Source of the DNA: Daucus carota subsp. sativus
Taxonomy: Eukaryota; Streptophyta; Magnoliopsida; Apiales; Apiaceae
Direction: 5' to 3'
Assembly: GCF_001625215.2 (NCBI RefSeq)
Contig: NC_030384.2
Location: 31,546,527-31,610,526 of the forward strand
Length of the DNA stretch: 64,000 nt
A program made the translations under genes and the position numbers. The notes beneath the pieces are model-generated. The model had not been told where the DNA came from, did not search any database, and was given only the letters and a program-made list of their open reading frames with translations. Of the stretch, positions 32,626-44,748 are shown piece after piece (the first letter of the stretch is position 1; the number at the start of each line of letters is the position of its first letter).

Positions 32626-35600
32626 TCACTGAACTAGGATCTCTCTTTCACCAACTGGTTGAGCCTCTATATCAGCCTCCGTTGGCTTGCCTTTAAAAGA
32701 TTTTTGGCTAAATATTTTAGCAAGAGCGCTTTTTGACCTGCCAGTTGTTCGAGATCGACTGCTTTCTTTGTTGCTGTTTTCACCTTTCTTAGCAAGTTCC
32801 TCAGATATTATCTTGATAGCGCTGTCAAAGCGACGTCTATATGTTGGATACCTTGATATAGACTTAGTGATCCCGTGAAGTCTGAAGAAGAATATTGAAC
32901 GTTATAGGGTGCAAATTAAGTATGGGATGCAGGTACATTATAAGAAAAGTACTTCAAAAGTCATCAAATATTGGCTTCTTCATTACCTTCGAGCTAATCC
33001 ATCAAGCTCAGCTCGTTTACGCTCCGACTCAGGAGGTGTGCCAAGGTCTGAATTCTTTAATCTGTCAGGATTACCACTCAGTAGAACTAATTTCCCCAGG
33101 TACGCCTCTTCACTCGGGGAGAGATGTTCAGCTTTGATCTGCTCTTTAATGATAAGGAGTGGGTTTAGAAACCAATCAAAGAAAGCATCCCTCGGTCTGT
33201 TTGTTGGTGTTATCTCAGTAGCATTATCAGCTGCACAAATGTGATAAAATTTGTAATCAAATCAGATAAACATCATGTTGCATGACTGAGACCATACTTA
33301 TGAGCTTATGAAAATTCAATAGATCTCTCGTTTGCTTACCTAGCAAAATACCAGGGGAGTTATATTTTGCAGATCGTAAAAGCGACTGCAGGATGCCATA
33401 AGCGGCCAAGCCAGTACATATAGCCTTTCCATTACCTTTATTTGACTTGGCATCTTCAATGTCTTGCATTGTTATAAGGCCTTCAGAAACCATTACTTCT
33501 CCATAGCGCTTACACTCCTTGAACAAGTTATCAATGAGCTACAGAAAAAATATTATGAGTGAAATTAGAGCTAAATTTTTGACTGTGACATCCCATGACA
33601 AAAAATGTGTCAAGTTAACCCCCCCCCCCAACCCCAAACACACACACACACACCAAGAGAGAGGAGGGGGGGGGGGGGGGGGGGGGGGGAGGGAAGTTGC
33701 CCGCTGCATTAGAAAGGAAGCAAGTTATTATATAAAAGATAAATGGACCTCGAGTGCCTCTGAATATAAACATTAATACCTCTAGGGGCTTCACCTCAAC
33801 TAGAGGGGTCTTTATAGAGACTGAACGGGAGGGAACCTTCCTGAAGGAGTCAGGTTTACGTAAAGAACCTTCACGAGAGCTGCCGCCTGAGTTTGAAGTC
33901 TTCTTCCGATATTGGGGCCTGGTTAAATTATAAGAATTATTTAAGTTGGCTATGAATTTGACACTGGGAAAAAAAACTAAAATGAAGATTTAGTCTCATT
34001 AGAACCTCGGAAAGCAGGAGCCCTCGGGCATGTCAAGAACATCATTACTGTATTCATCGTATATGGATAATGAAGCAACAATATAGCAAAGCCCCAACCA
34101 TAAAGAAGATTCCTGCAGTCCAAAAGCCAAATAAAAGCACTTATATTTGGAAATTTATTGTGATTATAAACATTAAGATCAATCTAGCTCTAAAATGTCG
34201 CATGCTCAGAAGTACAAATGTCTGGATGAAATATACTATACAAAATGTGCACTATAGAATTTTAACTATTAAGGGGTAAATTAGGCAAATTTGTAACTGT
34301 TCTCTACTTAAATTCCCATCTAAAGCACCAAAACTAAGAAAATAAAAAATATATTGGTATTGACAAAATTTTGTGATCTTTTATCTTTTACTCGCAATTT
34401 TGGTGTAAAGTAATGAAAATTCATAACAATCAGTCCTCAATATGATAGAACATTATCAATTCAGAATGTCCTGAGGTGGATGTTTACGATAAGATAAGCT
34501 TTATCTTGTCACTGATCATGATATTTGAATAAACAGTGAATCACCTGATATACAATAACTGCAGCATAAGCCCCCAAAATGATACTTGACAAAACGGAGG
34601 CTAATAAAGCCCCAACAACAGCCAATGGCCAGAGTAATATAGCAAGACCTGCAATCGGGACACATATTGTTTCCAAGAAAGGACCTTCCCGTCCTATGCA
34701 GTCTTGAAATAAACGGTGCCACCCTTTGAAGAGCGTGTAGGGAAATTTACAAATAGCAACAAGTGAGATCACTACATAGTCAACCAAGATACCTAGTGCT
34801 CCAATTAGAATAGCGCCTGGAATATACATCAACCTGCACAAGAGCAAACTGATTAAATTGTTGAACATGGTGATTCTTATAACGATAATAGGAACATCTA
34901 TAAGTGCAATAGTTGATGACTACAGTAGAGAGACAGGAAGTTAGCAGCAAACTGAGGTACAATATATATAGGAATCACTTGAGTCCAATTTGGCTGGGAG
35001 ACAACTATAAGATATCAACACAATACATAAGGGAAGACTATATCTGCTATGATGATTGAGAGATAAATAGACTCTAAATGCTTATGTGATGCATGCTAGT
35101 GAAGGATGTTTTAACATATAAAATGCAGACTTTCTGTTGAAATGCTAGGATCACCATGCCCTCAAATCTATCACAGGGATGAATATCAATCCATATGAGA
35201 TCTTGCCCACCAAATGAATATCGTAAACAAGACCAGTGACAAAAATTTAGAATAGTATCGGATAGAATGTTGACAAATATGGAGCCTGAAATGATAGTGC
35301 TAAAAAAATGTTGAATAAATAACCTTATCTCGTAATAATTCCCTTGACCCCTTAGGTCATCCATAATAGAGAAATAGGAATGATAGCATACATCCCCAAA
35401 ATCTCTAACTATAGTGAAACACCCAGTGACTGTTTCCCAAGTTCCATCCTGCAAATAGTCCAGATCAACGATCTATCTTCACATAAGCAACAAGATGGGA
35501 CCATAACTTGTTGAGGTAAATGAATTAACTCACATAAATACAATGGAAAAAGACATCATCTTTCCCCTCGCCCACTGCGTCAAAAGTGGCAAATATAGGT

Positions 35601-37446
35601 GAAAGAAGCCCAAATGCTGCACCACCGATAATACTTCCAACAATGCTAATCAGTGGCCACAAAAGCAAAGGCACAATAATACAGATGCAGAGGACAAGCT
35701 TCAAAACTATCCCAAATTGTTTTGTGCTGCCATACAAAATTTCAGAAACAATCACATAACGAAATATGCCATCAATAACAAGGATGTAGGAAGTTAGTGA
35801 TCAGAAAAGCACCTCAGAATGCAGTAATACGTCCACAGACAGTGTACTGGCCAGAGTCCCAGTATTATTGCAGAGTTCCCAGTGGTCATAATAAGACATA
35901 TTAACGGGCATAAAATGATACCTGGAAACAAAGAGCACGGAATTCCACATTTACGAGTCCCTTAATGTAGTAAATAAACAAAACTCACTAATACTCACTC
36001 ACACATGATACCACCCTATCTGCAAAGAAGAGCCTCATAGGACTTATCGACACGTCGCAAATATAAGGTCCGCTTGAGACAACTAAATCATTGCATACTT
36101 TTGGGATTAGAATTGATAAAGGAAGAAGGCAGAATACTTTTCTTTATATATTTTAACTTGCTTTCTTGCTTTACAACTGATCCATCTATTCTTTATATAG
36201 ATAGACTAGGAAGACTATTAGATTATACCACTAATAAGGTTCATGAATACGTTCAGGAGACCTTCCATTGCTTACATTGAATATTTGACTCATTATTATA
36301 ACTAGAATCTAGACTCTTAGAGATATCAGATAATTCATGAGAATTACAAATTAGCTTATATTTAACACATACTCTAAGAACAAATTTTTAGACAAAATTT
36401 AGTGTGCAAAGAAGATTTTTCTATGTACGTAGAACTAGATAAACCTTCATCAAATGAAATTTATAGAGGTTTAAGTTAGAGGTTTTGTACTACTTGTAGA
36501 ATTGAGAGTCTAAAACGCCACACATACACGCAAAAGAAAAAATTGACGCTGCAGGCACAGACACACAATGGGAATACAATTTTAAGAATACCATATAAAA
36601 TCATATAAATGCTACAGAAACATATATTTAGCACTTCCTTGCACAAAGATCCAAATCTTAACAACGTCATTAGCACAGACTTTTTTTTAAAATGCTAAGG
36701 GTAGGCCAACATAAACCACACATATATACCGCATAAGGTTTTCTACATTAATCATTTGCCGTTGATTTTATTAGTCACCTATCTTCCAACAATTCTTTGC
36801 GAATATCAATGGATTCGATTTCTGTTGCCCCTTGGGCTCTTTTTCACATGCCTATATTTGAAGTCTTCACTCATGAATGGTCGCCCCTTTTCTCTTTTGC
36901 ACATGCCTATATTCAAAATCTTTACTCCAATAATCAGTGCAATTGTAGGTTTACAGCGTGACCAACATACTTCCTCTGCAGGAACTAACCCGCCTTGGTC
37001 CTAGTGTTATTGTTGAGTACATGTCTCCAACAAAGCATTCTCATGTACGCTACACTCAATTAATCAATATAACATCATTCCAGCCTAAATTTGAACAAAG
37101 CAAAGTTCAAATTCGAAGACTTACTAATAAAAACTGCTTAAATTAACAAAAATGCAAAGTTTTGAGATTTGAGAAACTCATTTCCCTTAATTTCAACCTC
37201 AAATAATCAAACTCCACATAACCTTACCAAACAAACTAAAAATGATACTAAACGTTTTGTGAAAGGAAAGAAAAGAGTATAATGCATTCATTACCAGAAC
37301 AATATAGATACCTATTTTATTAATTCACAGAAACAATAATAGGCTTACTAACCTTTAATTAAGCCAAGAAGAAGAAGCCCAATAAAGTAAGGCAAGAAAC
37401 AAATGAAGTTCCATAAAGAAGCCCCAATCCCTCTCGGAGGCTCCAT
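32626..37446 (-). CDS. Plant membrane protein of the At3g27390 family (584 aa)
   Basis: Ten exons on the minus strand: 37446-37353, 35921-35813, 35726-35534, 35448-35324, 34833-34545, 34112-34006, 33918-33780, 33538-33340, 33230-32987 and 32881-32626. All splice in consistent phase and total 585 codons with the stop, close to the Arabidopsis relative. The N-terminal half is hydrophobic: likely membrane segments lie at about 13-32, 38-60, 75-110, 180-203 and 228-266 (for example ICVPIAGLAILLWPLAVVGA). Between them is a conserved soluble segment (DGTWETVTGCFTIVRDFGDV...YFSIMDDLRG). The C-terminal half is soluble, with a Ser/Arg-rich patch (about 308-340) and a basic tail. The family is plant-specific and its biochemical role is not known. 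Intron 1 is 1.4 kb. The intron at 33539-33779 holds long C, CA and G runs. Confidence 0.93.
33618..33695 (+). repeat. Poly(C), (CA)n and poly(G) tracts in an intron
   Basis: A run of about 10 C, then (CA)n at about 33639-33652, AG repeats, then an almost pure G run of about 24 bases near 33666-33690 lie within the intron between the exons at 33538 and 33780. On the transcribed (minus) strand the G run becomes a C tract. Such tracts are prone to length errors in sequencing. Confidence 0.85.
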
Positions 37447-38338
37447 CTTCAAGAAATCAATTCTTCCTTGCTAATACAGATCTTTAACACAAATTCTTCA
37501 AAACCCCATCTCAAAACTTTTGCTCAAAATCAAAACTTTTTAATGCCCTCAATCCCACTTCATAAGAAAGGAACCGACTTGAATTTCCTTCTTATAAATC
37601 TTTCTTTATCCTTTCAAAATTCAATCTTTTTTTTTGTTCACAAAAATTGTAAGTTGGTTAACCAAAAAGGGAGTGTATGTATATGTGTAGAGACACTTTA
37701 TTTGGCAGTTAGGTGTCAACCTGCAGGTAAAATAACTGTCGAGAACCTTAAGGTGGTGAGGTTTCAAGTGGGTATACAAGCAAAGAATACATTGTTCTCC
37801 TTTCCTTAAAATTGTTTAAGTATATATATAAGTACTGTAGCTTTTTTTCTTGGCACCTGTACACTTGTACAATCTTTTGTATTAAATTATTAATTGTTAA
37901 AAACGAGTAGATTTGGGACCAGTGCTGTCCACTGTTCTGCAGGTCTGCTAATAATTTATTAAAATCTGTTCAACTAAATTTTAGTCCCCCTTCTTTCCGA
38001 TCTTACATTAGTCCTGAACAGCTAAGTTCTTATAACATGTCAAGTACACAACTAGATATATGCCGGACCAAACAACACACCACGGCCCAAAAGTATACAT
38101 TAGTTATTTTCTTGTGTTTATAAATGCCCAAATACTCTTTTTATCCTATCCATGTGGGATGTTACGAATTAAATTAATCTTTTTGTGAAGAAGAATACGG
38201 CTCGTTCTTTAAAATGAGATAAAATATAATTTAATGATTTCAAATTAATTTTTTCTTTCTATAATATTTTTAAACATGCGACAAGTTAAAGATTATGTTC
38301 TACAACGTAATTAACATGCATAATAATTGCTTTTATAC
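37447..38338. other. 5' flank of the membrane-protein gene and intergenic DNA
   Basis: The leader and promoter of the minus-strand gene lie here. A CCTTAAGGTGG-type sequence near 37746 and short repeats are seen, but no clear TATA box. No other gene is supported. Confidence 0.45.
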
Positions 38339-38870
38339 TCCCTCCGTTTTGATATACATGCTCTTTTTAAGAAAAAAATTTGTCTCACATCACATGCTAC
38401 TTGAAAAAATAATTTGTGATTTGCCAAACATATCGTATAAATGAAAAAGAATTTTCGCTCGAATAAGGAATAAGACAGCTACTCGAAAAGAATAGCATAC
38501 TTTATGTTTTCTTTTACCAAATATCCTGCAGGCTGTATAGTTATGACTTATGAGTATTTGCTGTGAAAATCGGAAATCATATTGATTAATGATTAATAAG
38601 AAAATCAATAATTAATTGAAATACTAATTAAATCATTAACTAGAATTAAGTTAATATTAATGATATTTTAAATGTAATAATTATCTATTCTTGTTTTTTC
38701 TCACAAATTTTAATATTATAGACCTATTTTTCGATCAATTAATTCAATTGTTAATTTACTAACCACTTATAAAGTATCAAGTTAATCAATTTTAACCCAA
38801 TTTTATTATATCATATAATTTTTTTTTGATTAGTGATTAATCAGTTAATTGGACGAAGTTCCTAACAATG
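38339..38870. mobile_element. Stowaway-like MITE remnant and AT-rich DNA
   Basis: TACTCCCTCCGTTTTGATAT at 38336-38355 matches the Stowaway terminal repeat found intact at 44324 and 49480, but no matching right end is recognisable. The rest is AT-rich. Confidence 0.4.
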
Positions 38871-40277
38871 GTTACGAGCCTGGCAAAAACAAGTGTATAG
38901 AGTTGTGTGTATATAATAAGATATTGAAACTCAACCACATAAAGCGATTATCTTTCAAGCCCAGCTGGAAAAGGAAAATTTTGAGTGATGAATAATTGAT
39001 TCTGGAATATGATAATTTAAATGAGTGTATTCTATTGAGATTATAAATAATATGATAATAAATGATGTGCAATCTTTCTACATTTCTTACAGAAGTGTAG
39101 AGGTTTGACAAATTTAACGATCCATAGGAATTTGACTGACAAAAATTATAGACAGTGGGTGAATGTGGTTGGAGTGTGAGAGCATCTCCAACAGAACAAA
39201 ACCCTTAGCTATAAATTGTCTACATGGCACCGAGGTGGCATCTAGGTGTCAATTTGTAGAGAATATGTAAAAGTTTTGGACTCCAATCATATTTCCCTTA
39301 GCAAAAATTATAGATAACCATATTTTGATTGGCTATATTTGTTAAATCAATAAACCTTTTAGGTATAATTTTAGCTATCATATTATAAATAATATCATTG
39401 GAGTGTCTACCATTCCCTTTAGATAAAAATTTACATAATCATTATTTTATTATATTTTAGCTAACAGTTTTTGTTATCACCCTTGGAGATGCTCTGAGTT
39501 TTTGAAAAAGTTAGACTATATTTATTTGTCAACTTATATTTTAGCTAAAGGTTTTCAATGGTTGGAGATGTTCTAACTCAAATATTATCTTGTTATACGT
39601 AATTTGAAATGTAAAAAACAAAATTTAATATATTAATTTTCATATTATTTATGAATAAAGTCTTTTAGGCAAAGCAGGTACTCTAATTTTTCAAAAAGTT
39701 TATTTTTCAATTTTTGCATGAAATTTTTATAATTTACTACATATTTATTCTGTTTTCACTATAACATTTATGTTATGGGTGTTCTTCTCCATAGGGTAGC
39801 AATTTTAAACAACAGTACTACTCTCATAGCAAAATCGATAGCAAACAATAATAATAAGAGTAGTTCAGGTCTGCAGTTAAATATTTGGGTGACTGAGCAT
39901 TTTCACCCTTAGCTAAAATGTGTATCAAAAATAAAAAATTTAGTCTAACTTATCGAAAAATTCACACTCTAACTATAATTATACTTAACTATTGTCTATA
40001 ATTTTAACCAACCTCCTATGGATGACTATATTTGTCGAACCTCTACAGGTCTGTAAGAAATCTGTAATTGCACTCATTTATTACCATATTGAACTGATAT
40101 ATTCTATTTTAACAATTTAAAATATTAATTACATACTATTTTTGAATTATAACCAACCAATATAGTCAATACCATTTAAGCACATTGTGTTACAGGTTCA
40201 GCAAATTTTAAATAATGTTTTGCGCGCAGGTTCAATTTAGCCAACGATTATCGCCAACCCAATTGAAGATGCTCTAA
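38871..40277. mobile_element. Cluster of Harbinger-like MITEs (GAGCATCTCC family)
   Basis: Three related pieces lie side by side. About 39030-39179 is a reverse-oriented fragment (CTGTAGAGG, CATCCATAGGA and GGTTGGAGTGTGA motifs). 39180-39494 (315 bp) starts GAGCATCTCCAACAG, ends TTGGAGATGCTC, and is flanked by TGA on both sides. 39895-40274 is a copy of the element at 49998-50390 (shared CAACCTCCTATGGATG and TCTGTAAGAAATCTGTA). No coding sequence is present. Confidence 0.6.
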
Positions 40278-40678
40278 TGGCACTACCTATGCTGCAGTTA
40301 TTTATTCAGTTTTTGAGAACAAGTTAAAGACCGATTATATCGTAGGTGAATGGGAACAACCAAACTGTTGATTGAAATTGAAAGTTTATTATTCTGTTGA
40401 TCACACAGATCGGATGGTACCCATTATACAAATTTCCTGCTACTGCATGGTCCGGACATGTTCCTTAATCATGCCCTTATCGTGTTTCGTCAACACGACG
40501 CAATTATCACGGGTTCGATTCTTACATACAACGTCCGAGATCACACATTTATCAGGAGTTCGATTCATACATAGAACGTCCTAGATTATAGCAAGTAAAC
40601 ACTTGATCATATATCATAACGAGACATTGAGTCTCGTAGAACAATCACAACCTCAATTCCATTTTTCCACAAAACTAC
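40278..40678. other. Intergenic, with an imperfect 45-bp duplication
   Basis: At about 40495-40580 a unit containing GGTTCGATTCTTACATA...ACGTCC is present twice (second copy GTTCGATTCATACATAGAAC). It resembles a Pol III B box but has no recognisable A box. No gene is seen. The right part is the 3' flank of the AGP gene. Confidence 0.4.
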
Positions 40679-40978
40679 TTACAAGAAAAAACCAGCAATG
40701 GCCACAGAAGCCGCGGCAGCAGAAACAGTGAGAGCAGCGGCACCGCTATCGAGATCATCAGCAGAGGGTGCTAAGGGTTCGTCCTCAGCCATCGGTGTCT
40801 CGGCCACCGGAGCTTCAGCGTCCATAGCAGCGGGGGCTGGAGGAGAAGACAGCTCTGCGTCGAAAGCCGGTGAGCTGGCGCTGGGGGTAGCAGCTGGAGA
40901 GGCAGCTGGAGCGGCAGCCGAGGCCAGGCCTACCACGGCCATGAAGATGAGGGCCAAAACAACGAGTTTTCGTGCCAT
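40679..40978 (-). CDS. Short arabinogalactan protein, probably GPI-anchored (99 aa)
   Basis: A single-exon gene. The start at 40978 (MARKLVVLALIFMAVVGLASA) is a clean signal peptide of 21 residues. A longer upstream frame exists but would bury the signal peptide. The mature part is rich in Ala, Ser, Pro and Thr with Pro mostly as AP, SP or TP dipeptides (APAASPAATPSASSP, SSPPAPAA), the substrate pattern for hydroxyproline O-galactosylation. Acidic residues cluster at about 55-75. The C-terminus (SGAAALTVSAAAASVAIAGF) is a small-residue site followed by a hydrophobic tail, typical of a GPI-anchor signal. Expected at the plasma membrane or cell wall, with signalling or wall-matrix roles known only in general for AGPs. 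It could also be called an AGP-like peptide. Confidence 0.88.
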   Translation of the reverse strand: MARKLVVLALIFMAVVGLASAAAPAASPAATPSASSPAFDAELSSPPAPAAMDAEAPVAETPMAEDEPLAPSADDLDSGAAALTVSAAAASVAIAGFFL

Positions 40979-42120
40979 TTTCTTGCTTTTCTTGTATGAA
41001 TATTGTGAGTTTATTATGCACAGGGATTTATTTAGTTCTTCTCTACGGGAAGAAATATTGCTTATATAATTACGTAGAGAAGGAAGGAGTATCGATCCCT
41101 GTGAGAAAATCTGGAAGAGAATTGGGATATTTATACGTAAAGGGCTATGCATGCATGAATCGAAAATGACGGGATATTTTGTTTTGATTTGTGGGTGAAA
41201 TGAAAATGTAACTCCAGAATTGTTTTCTTCCTTGATTTTTTTATGGCTTGCTTTTTTTTCTTTCGCAAGGAGAGAGAGGCACCATTCGTTGCCATGGAGT
41301 CGTTGACCGAGTTTCCATGCTGCAAGGTTGACGATGTGGTCCATGAATTAGGGATGGACATGGGTTGTCCAAATTGTTTAACCCGATCCAAACCAGCTCT
41401 ATTTTCGGCCGAATCAAACCGAAAATTATAAACCGTTATTTAATCGGGTTGAGTCGGCTCCAAATCGGTTTTAATAGGTTGGACACCGTTTTAAATTTTA
41501 TTCGGTCAACCCAACCCGAAGATATTTTAGAAAAAATACATAATATATATATACTTTAGTAGACATATTTTTATTATCATTTTTCTTGTTGCCATCGTTT
41601 TGATAAAGGTTTTCAATTAGAATGGTTTTCTTGTATATATTTTTATTGAACTTGGTATTTTATTGCTTCCCTCGAATTGTAATTGTTATAGTGATGTGAT
41701 AATTCGGTGAAGTCAGAGAAACTAGCTACGTCTAAATTTTAATTGTCAAATGCCTACTATGGCTGCCATTGCGGTTTCTTGGTCTCACGTGAGAAATCAT
41801 GTGACCAAGTCCTGCTTAGGAATATCATGCAATTTCATAACTGGTCTCTTTGTTGTAATAAAAAAAATTACAAAAAATTTTAGATTACGATTTTATATCA
41901 CAACTTTAACCGCTAGTAACCTGTACAAACCAGCCCAAATCAACCCAACCCGAAGTATGATAAATTGAGTTGGGTAATGAATTAATTTTAATGTGTTGGG
42001 TCCGAAAATTAACCAATCGAATTTAATGGGTTGATAATGTTATAATGGAATAAATTGAACAAATTTTGTTTAATCATTATTTTATATTTTAGCTGATCTT
42101 GGAGATCGCTGCCATATATT
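40979..42120. other. Intergenic with decayed repeat
   Basis: Holds the AGP promoter side (no clear TATA box assigned). From TAGGGATGGACATGGG at 41350 to about 42040 there are many AACCCGA/CCAACCC/GGGTTGG motifs on both sides (41378-41525 and 41935-42010), the look of a decayed hAT-type element similar in design to those at 3929 and 6550. No terminal pair or target duplication could be confirmed. No gene is seen. Confidence 0.4.
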
Positions 42121-42162
42121 GAGTGGGTTTTTTTTTTTTTTTTTGTCAGGGAGTGGGTTTTT
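42121..42162 (-). repeat. 18-bp micro-insertion with 12-bp target duplication
   Basis: GAGTGGGTTTTT occurs at 42121-42132 and 42151-42162, enclosing a T-run and GTCAGG. This resembles the extreme 5'-truncated retroposition product at 26258-26307. Confidence 0.4.
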
Positions 42163-42340
42163 CTATATATACACAAAAATGGGTACCAAATTTATTAAAA
42201 GGCGAACAGTCGAGTAAAAATAATTTGGGAAAGGGTTAGAAACTGATTTTCCTAATCAGAAAATCCCTGTGATTTCTCCAGCAGAATCAATCAGTCTGAC
42301 AAGTTCCTTTATTAAAAACAGAAGATTTCGTTCATCTGTG

Positions 42341-42350
42341 TATATAAATA
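42341..42350 (+). promoter_or_regulatory. TATA box of the E6-like gene
   Basis: TATATAAATA lies 48 bp upstream of the start codon, which leaves a leader of only about 15-25 bases after a typical start site. Confidence 0.65.
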
Positions 42351-42397
42351 TAACAAGATCTACGCAAAACATATTCCTTGGCTAGCTCTCGAATACA

Positions 42398-43024
42398 ATG
42401 GCAAAAGCAAATGCCTTCTCTTTTCTCCTGCTAATCGTTTTTCTAACCACTCTCGAAGCTGAGGCTAGAGAAAGCAAATATTTCTCCAAGTTCAATCCAC
42501 GAGCCGAACAACCACCATTGAAACCATCGACACAAATCAACACTCACAATAACTATAACTCCGAAATTCACGAGAGTGATTTTCCCACCGAAGAATTCAT
42601 CGAAAACATCAACAAAGATTCTTCGAAAACTAATCGCTTCCCTCGCGATTTCGGTGAACATTCGTACGTGTCCGTGTCCGGAGGCCACAAGAAAAAGGAT
42701 AGTAACGATTTTTACAATCCCGTGCGTGCATCGACGAATGGAGTATTCGAATTAAGTGAGGAGGAAAAGAAGTTCTTCAACGTAAAGGATGCGAAGAATA
42801 ATTACAAAGATCGTGAGAATGTTCATGCAAAGGAGGCTCAGGGAATGAGTGATACGAGGACTTTGGAGAATGGAAAGTACTATTATAACCCTGTGGTTGC
42901 GAGGGCTAAGCGCGGAGGTGAGGGGTATTTTCGGAACAGGGAGGATAAGCCCACATATGATGAGTTCCGGCCTTTGAAAGACTTCGAATATAATTCTCAA
43001 AATCAAGTGGGGTTTATTCCTTGA
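42398..43024 (+). CDS. E6-like secreted protein (208 aa)
   Basis: A single-exon gene with a TATATAAATA box at 42341-42350, 48 bp upstream of the ATG. Residues 1-23 (MAKANAFSFLLLIVFLTTLE, then AEA) are a signal peptide, followed directly by RESKYFSKFNPR, the conserved start of mature E6 proteins. The middle is hydrophilic and rich in Asn, Glu, Lys and Ser. The signature AQGMSDTRTLENGKYYYNP (about 147-165) is the most conserved block of the cotton-fibre E6 family. The family is exported to the apoplast and is highly expressed in elongating fibres in cotton, but its molecular role is not known. The protein ends DFEYNSQNQVGFIP. Signal peptide and signature are intact, so it is probably functional. 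Confidence 0.88.
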   Translation: MAKANAFSFLLLIVFLTTLEAEARESKYFSKFNPRAEQPPLKPSTQINTHNNYNSEIHESDFPTEEFIENINKDSSKTNRFPRDFGEHSYVSVSGGHKKKDSNDFYNPVRASTNGVFELSEEEKKFFNVKDAKNNYKDRENVHAKEAQGMSDTRTLENGKYYYNPVVARAKRGGEGYFRNREDKPTYDEFRPLKDFEYNSQNQVGFIP

Positions 43025-43570
43025 GCAACAATATTTGAGAAATTATAATTGTTTTGTCGGGATAGTGCTTTTTATAAATAAGTAATGGAGAATCTTCTAA
43101 TTTTATAGAGTTGTTTTGCATAGCTTTCGTGATGCTTATTTATCTTTATCTTTGTAGTTTTTAGTTATAATAATGAAATTGGAGAGGCAGTGAAGTTTTT
43201 GTTCGTGTATTGTGCATATATTTACATGCTTGCGATGCAATTACAATTAAGTTGGTTGCCAGTTCCCACACACCCGAAATTATATCATAATTTACGATCA
43301 CTTTTTAGTTCAGAATATTACTCAGCCCAAATCTGTTTCGATATCAAACAATAAATTTAAACTCGTTTCGGTTATTGACAGTTAACCACATTTTTTCACG
43401 GTTCACATTGCCCTTTAAACCCTATCTATCATGCAAGATTTACGGCTAATAGTTTCTGCCATTATTTGTGGATCCTAAGTCAGAAAAAAATACATTTTCC
43501 CCCGTCATTTTATGGAGCAATCATTAGTCATTTTTAACACATCTTAATCGGAAGCTTTTCTGAAAAGAGT
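43025..43570. other. 3' flank of the E6-like gene
   Basis: No further gene is seen. AATGAAAT near 43172 may serve as a near-upstream polyadenylation element. Confidence 0.4.
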
Positions 43571-43749
43571 AGTACTAGGTGCACATAATTGTGTACAGAA
43601 TTTTTGTGCATAATGATGTGATATGTAATGTGTTGGATTTTAATTAGGACTGTGATGTAAATGTAGGGGGTCTATTCCAATTAAAATCCACCACATGTCA
43701 TTATGTACATGTTTTTGTACACAATTATGAATTATGTCCCCAAACATTT
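43571..43749. mobile_element. Short MITE, second copy of the 12728 family
   Basis: AGTACTAGGTGCACATAATTG...AAACATTTT and the internal ATGTGTTGGATTTTAATT and AATTAAAATCCACCACATG tracts match the element at 12728-12900. The copy is self-complementary over most of its length. No clear target duplication is seen. Confidence 0.55.
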
Positions 43750-44321
43750 TCCTTCTAAAAAACAGCTTTTTAGTTTTTGAAAAAAAGCTGGTTCTAGATT
43801 AAAAAAATTGGAGCAATCGACCTGACAATGGTATGAGTTCGAAATTTATTAGAGCTTGATAATAAATTTGAACCTACTTGACAACGGAGAGGTTTTTTAA
43901 TTTATTGAAAGAAAATTTTGTTAAGACTCAATCACATAATGAATTTGAGTAGGAAGATAATGAATTTGAACCAATTTGATAAAATAGAGTTTTCTATTAA
44001 AATCAAAAATCATTCGAACTTTGGTTCAAGAAAAAAAGAGCATTTAATCGAGTTTAAAGCGGGTTTAACATATTTTGACTGGAATTCTGGTAATTGTTTT
44101 ATAAGGTTTCTCAATTTAAAAAATGCGTTTTTAGTCAAGTTTAGAAATCTTTTTAAGTATAATGATGAATTTGAACCGAATTAATAAAAAAATTGTTGAA
44201 CCCAAAAATCTACTCAAATTCAATGGAATAATGAATTTGAGTTGGAAGACAACTAATTTGAATTGAATTGAAAAAAGAGATTTTTTACTAAAATCAAAAA
44301 AATTTTACAAACTTCATAAAA
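43750..44321. other. AT-rich intergenic, no gene seen
   Basis: Short repeats of AATGAATTTGA(A/G)(C/T) recur (43938, 43968, 44165, 44230). The 88-codon frame at 43918-44184 is low in complexity and unsupported. Confidence 0.45.
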
Positions 44322-44601
44322 TACTCCTTCCGTCCTCTTTTACATGTCCATTTTGACTTTTGACCGGTCAAATTGACTATATTTTGACTCAAATTTACAT
44401 ATATCATATGATTGAGAAAAATAATAAAAATTATATCATTAAAAAATATATTTAGCCTATTTTAATACATAATTTTCAGATCTTAAAAATTATAAGTAGA
44501 TAATTTGTTATAAGTAGATAATTTGTAATGTTTAGTCAAATTTTGGTCAATTTGACTTCGCGAAAAACAAAGTGGACATGTAAAAGGGGACGGAGGGAGT
44601 A
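44322..44601. mobile_element. Stowaway MITE
   Basis: The element 44324-44599 (276 bp) has terminal repeats CTCCTTCCGTCC/GGACGGAGGGAG and a TA duplication on each side, the Stowaway (Tc1/mariner) hallmark. Subterminal TTTTACATGTCCA pairs with TGGACATGTAAAA. No coding sequence. Confidence 0.9.
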
Positions 44602-44748
44602 AAAATTTGAACGGAAAAAGTGAGTATTCAATAAAATAATGAAATTTGAGCCGGAAAAAGAGAGTATTAAATCGAGTCAAGATGCAAACAAAAAACAAGT
44701 GCATCAGCTTACCTTCTCGGTTTGCTTGAAATTGTCAATTTAAAAGTT

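Noticed and set aside
40679..41344. 221-residue version of the AGP starting at 41344
   Set aside because: The longer frame would place a perfect signal peptide in the middle of the protein. The ATG at 40978 is the natural start.
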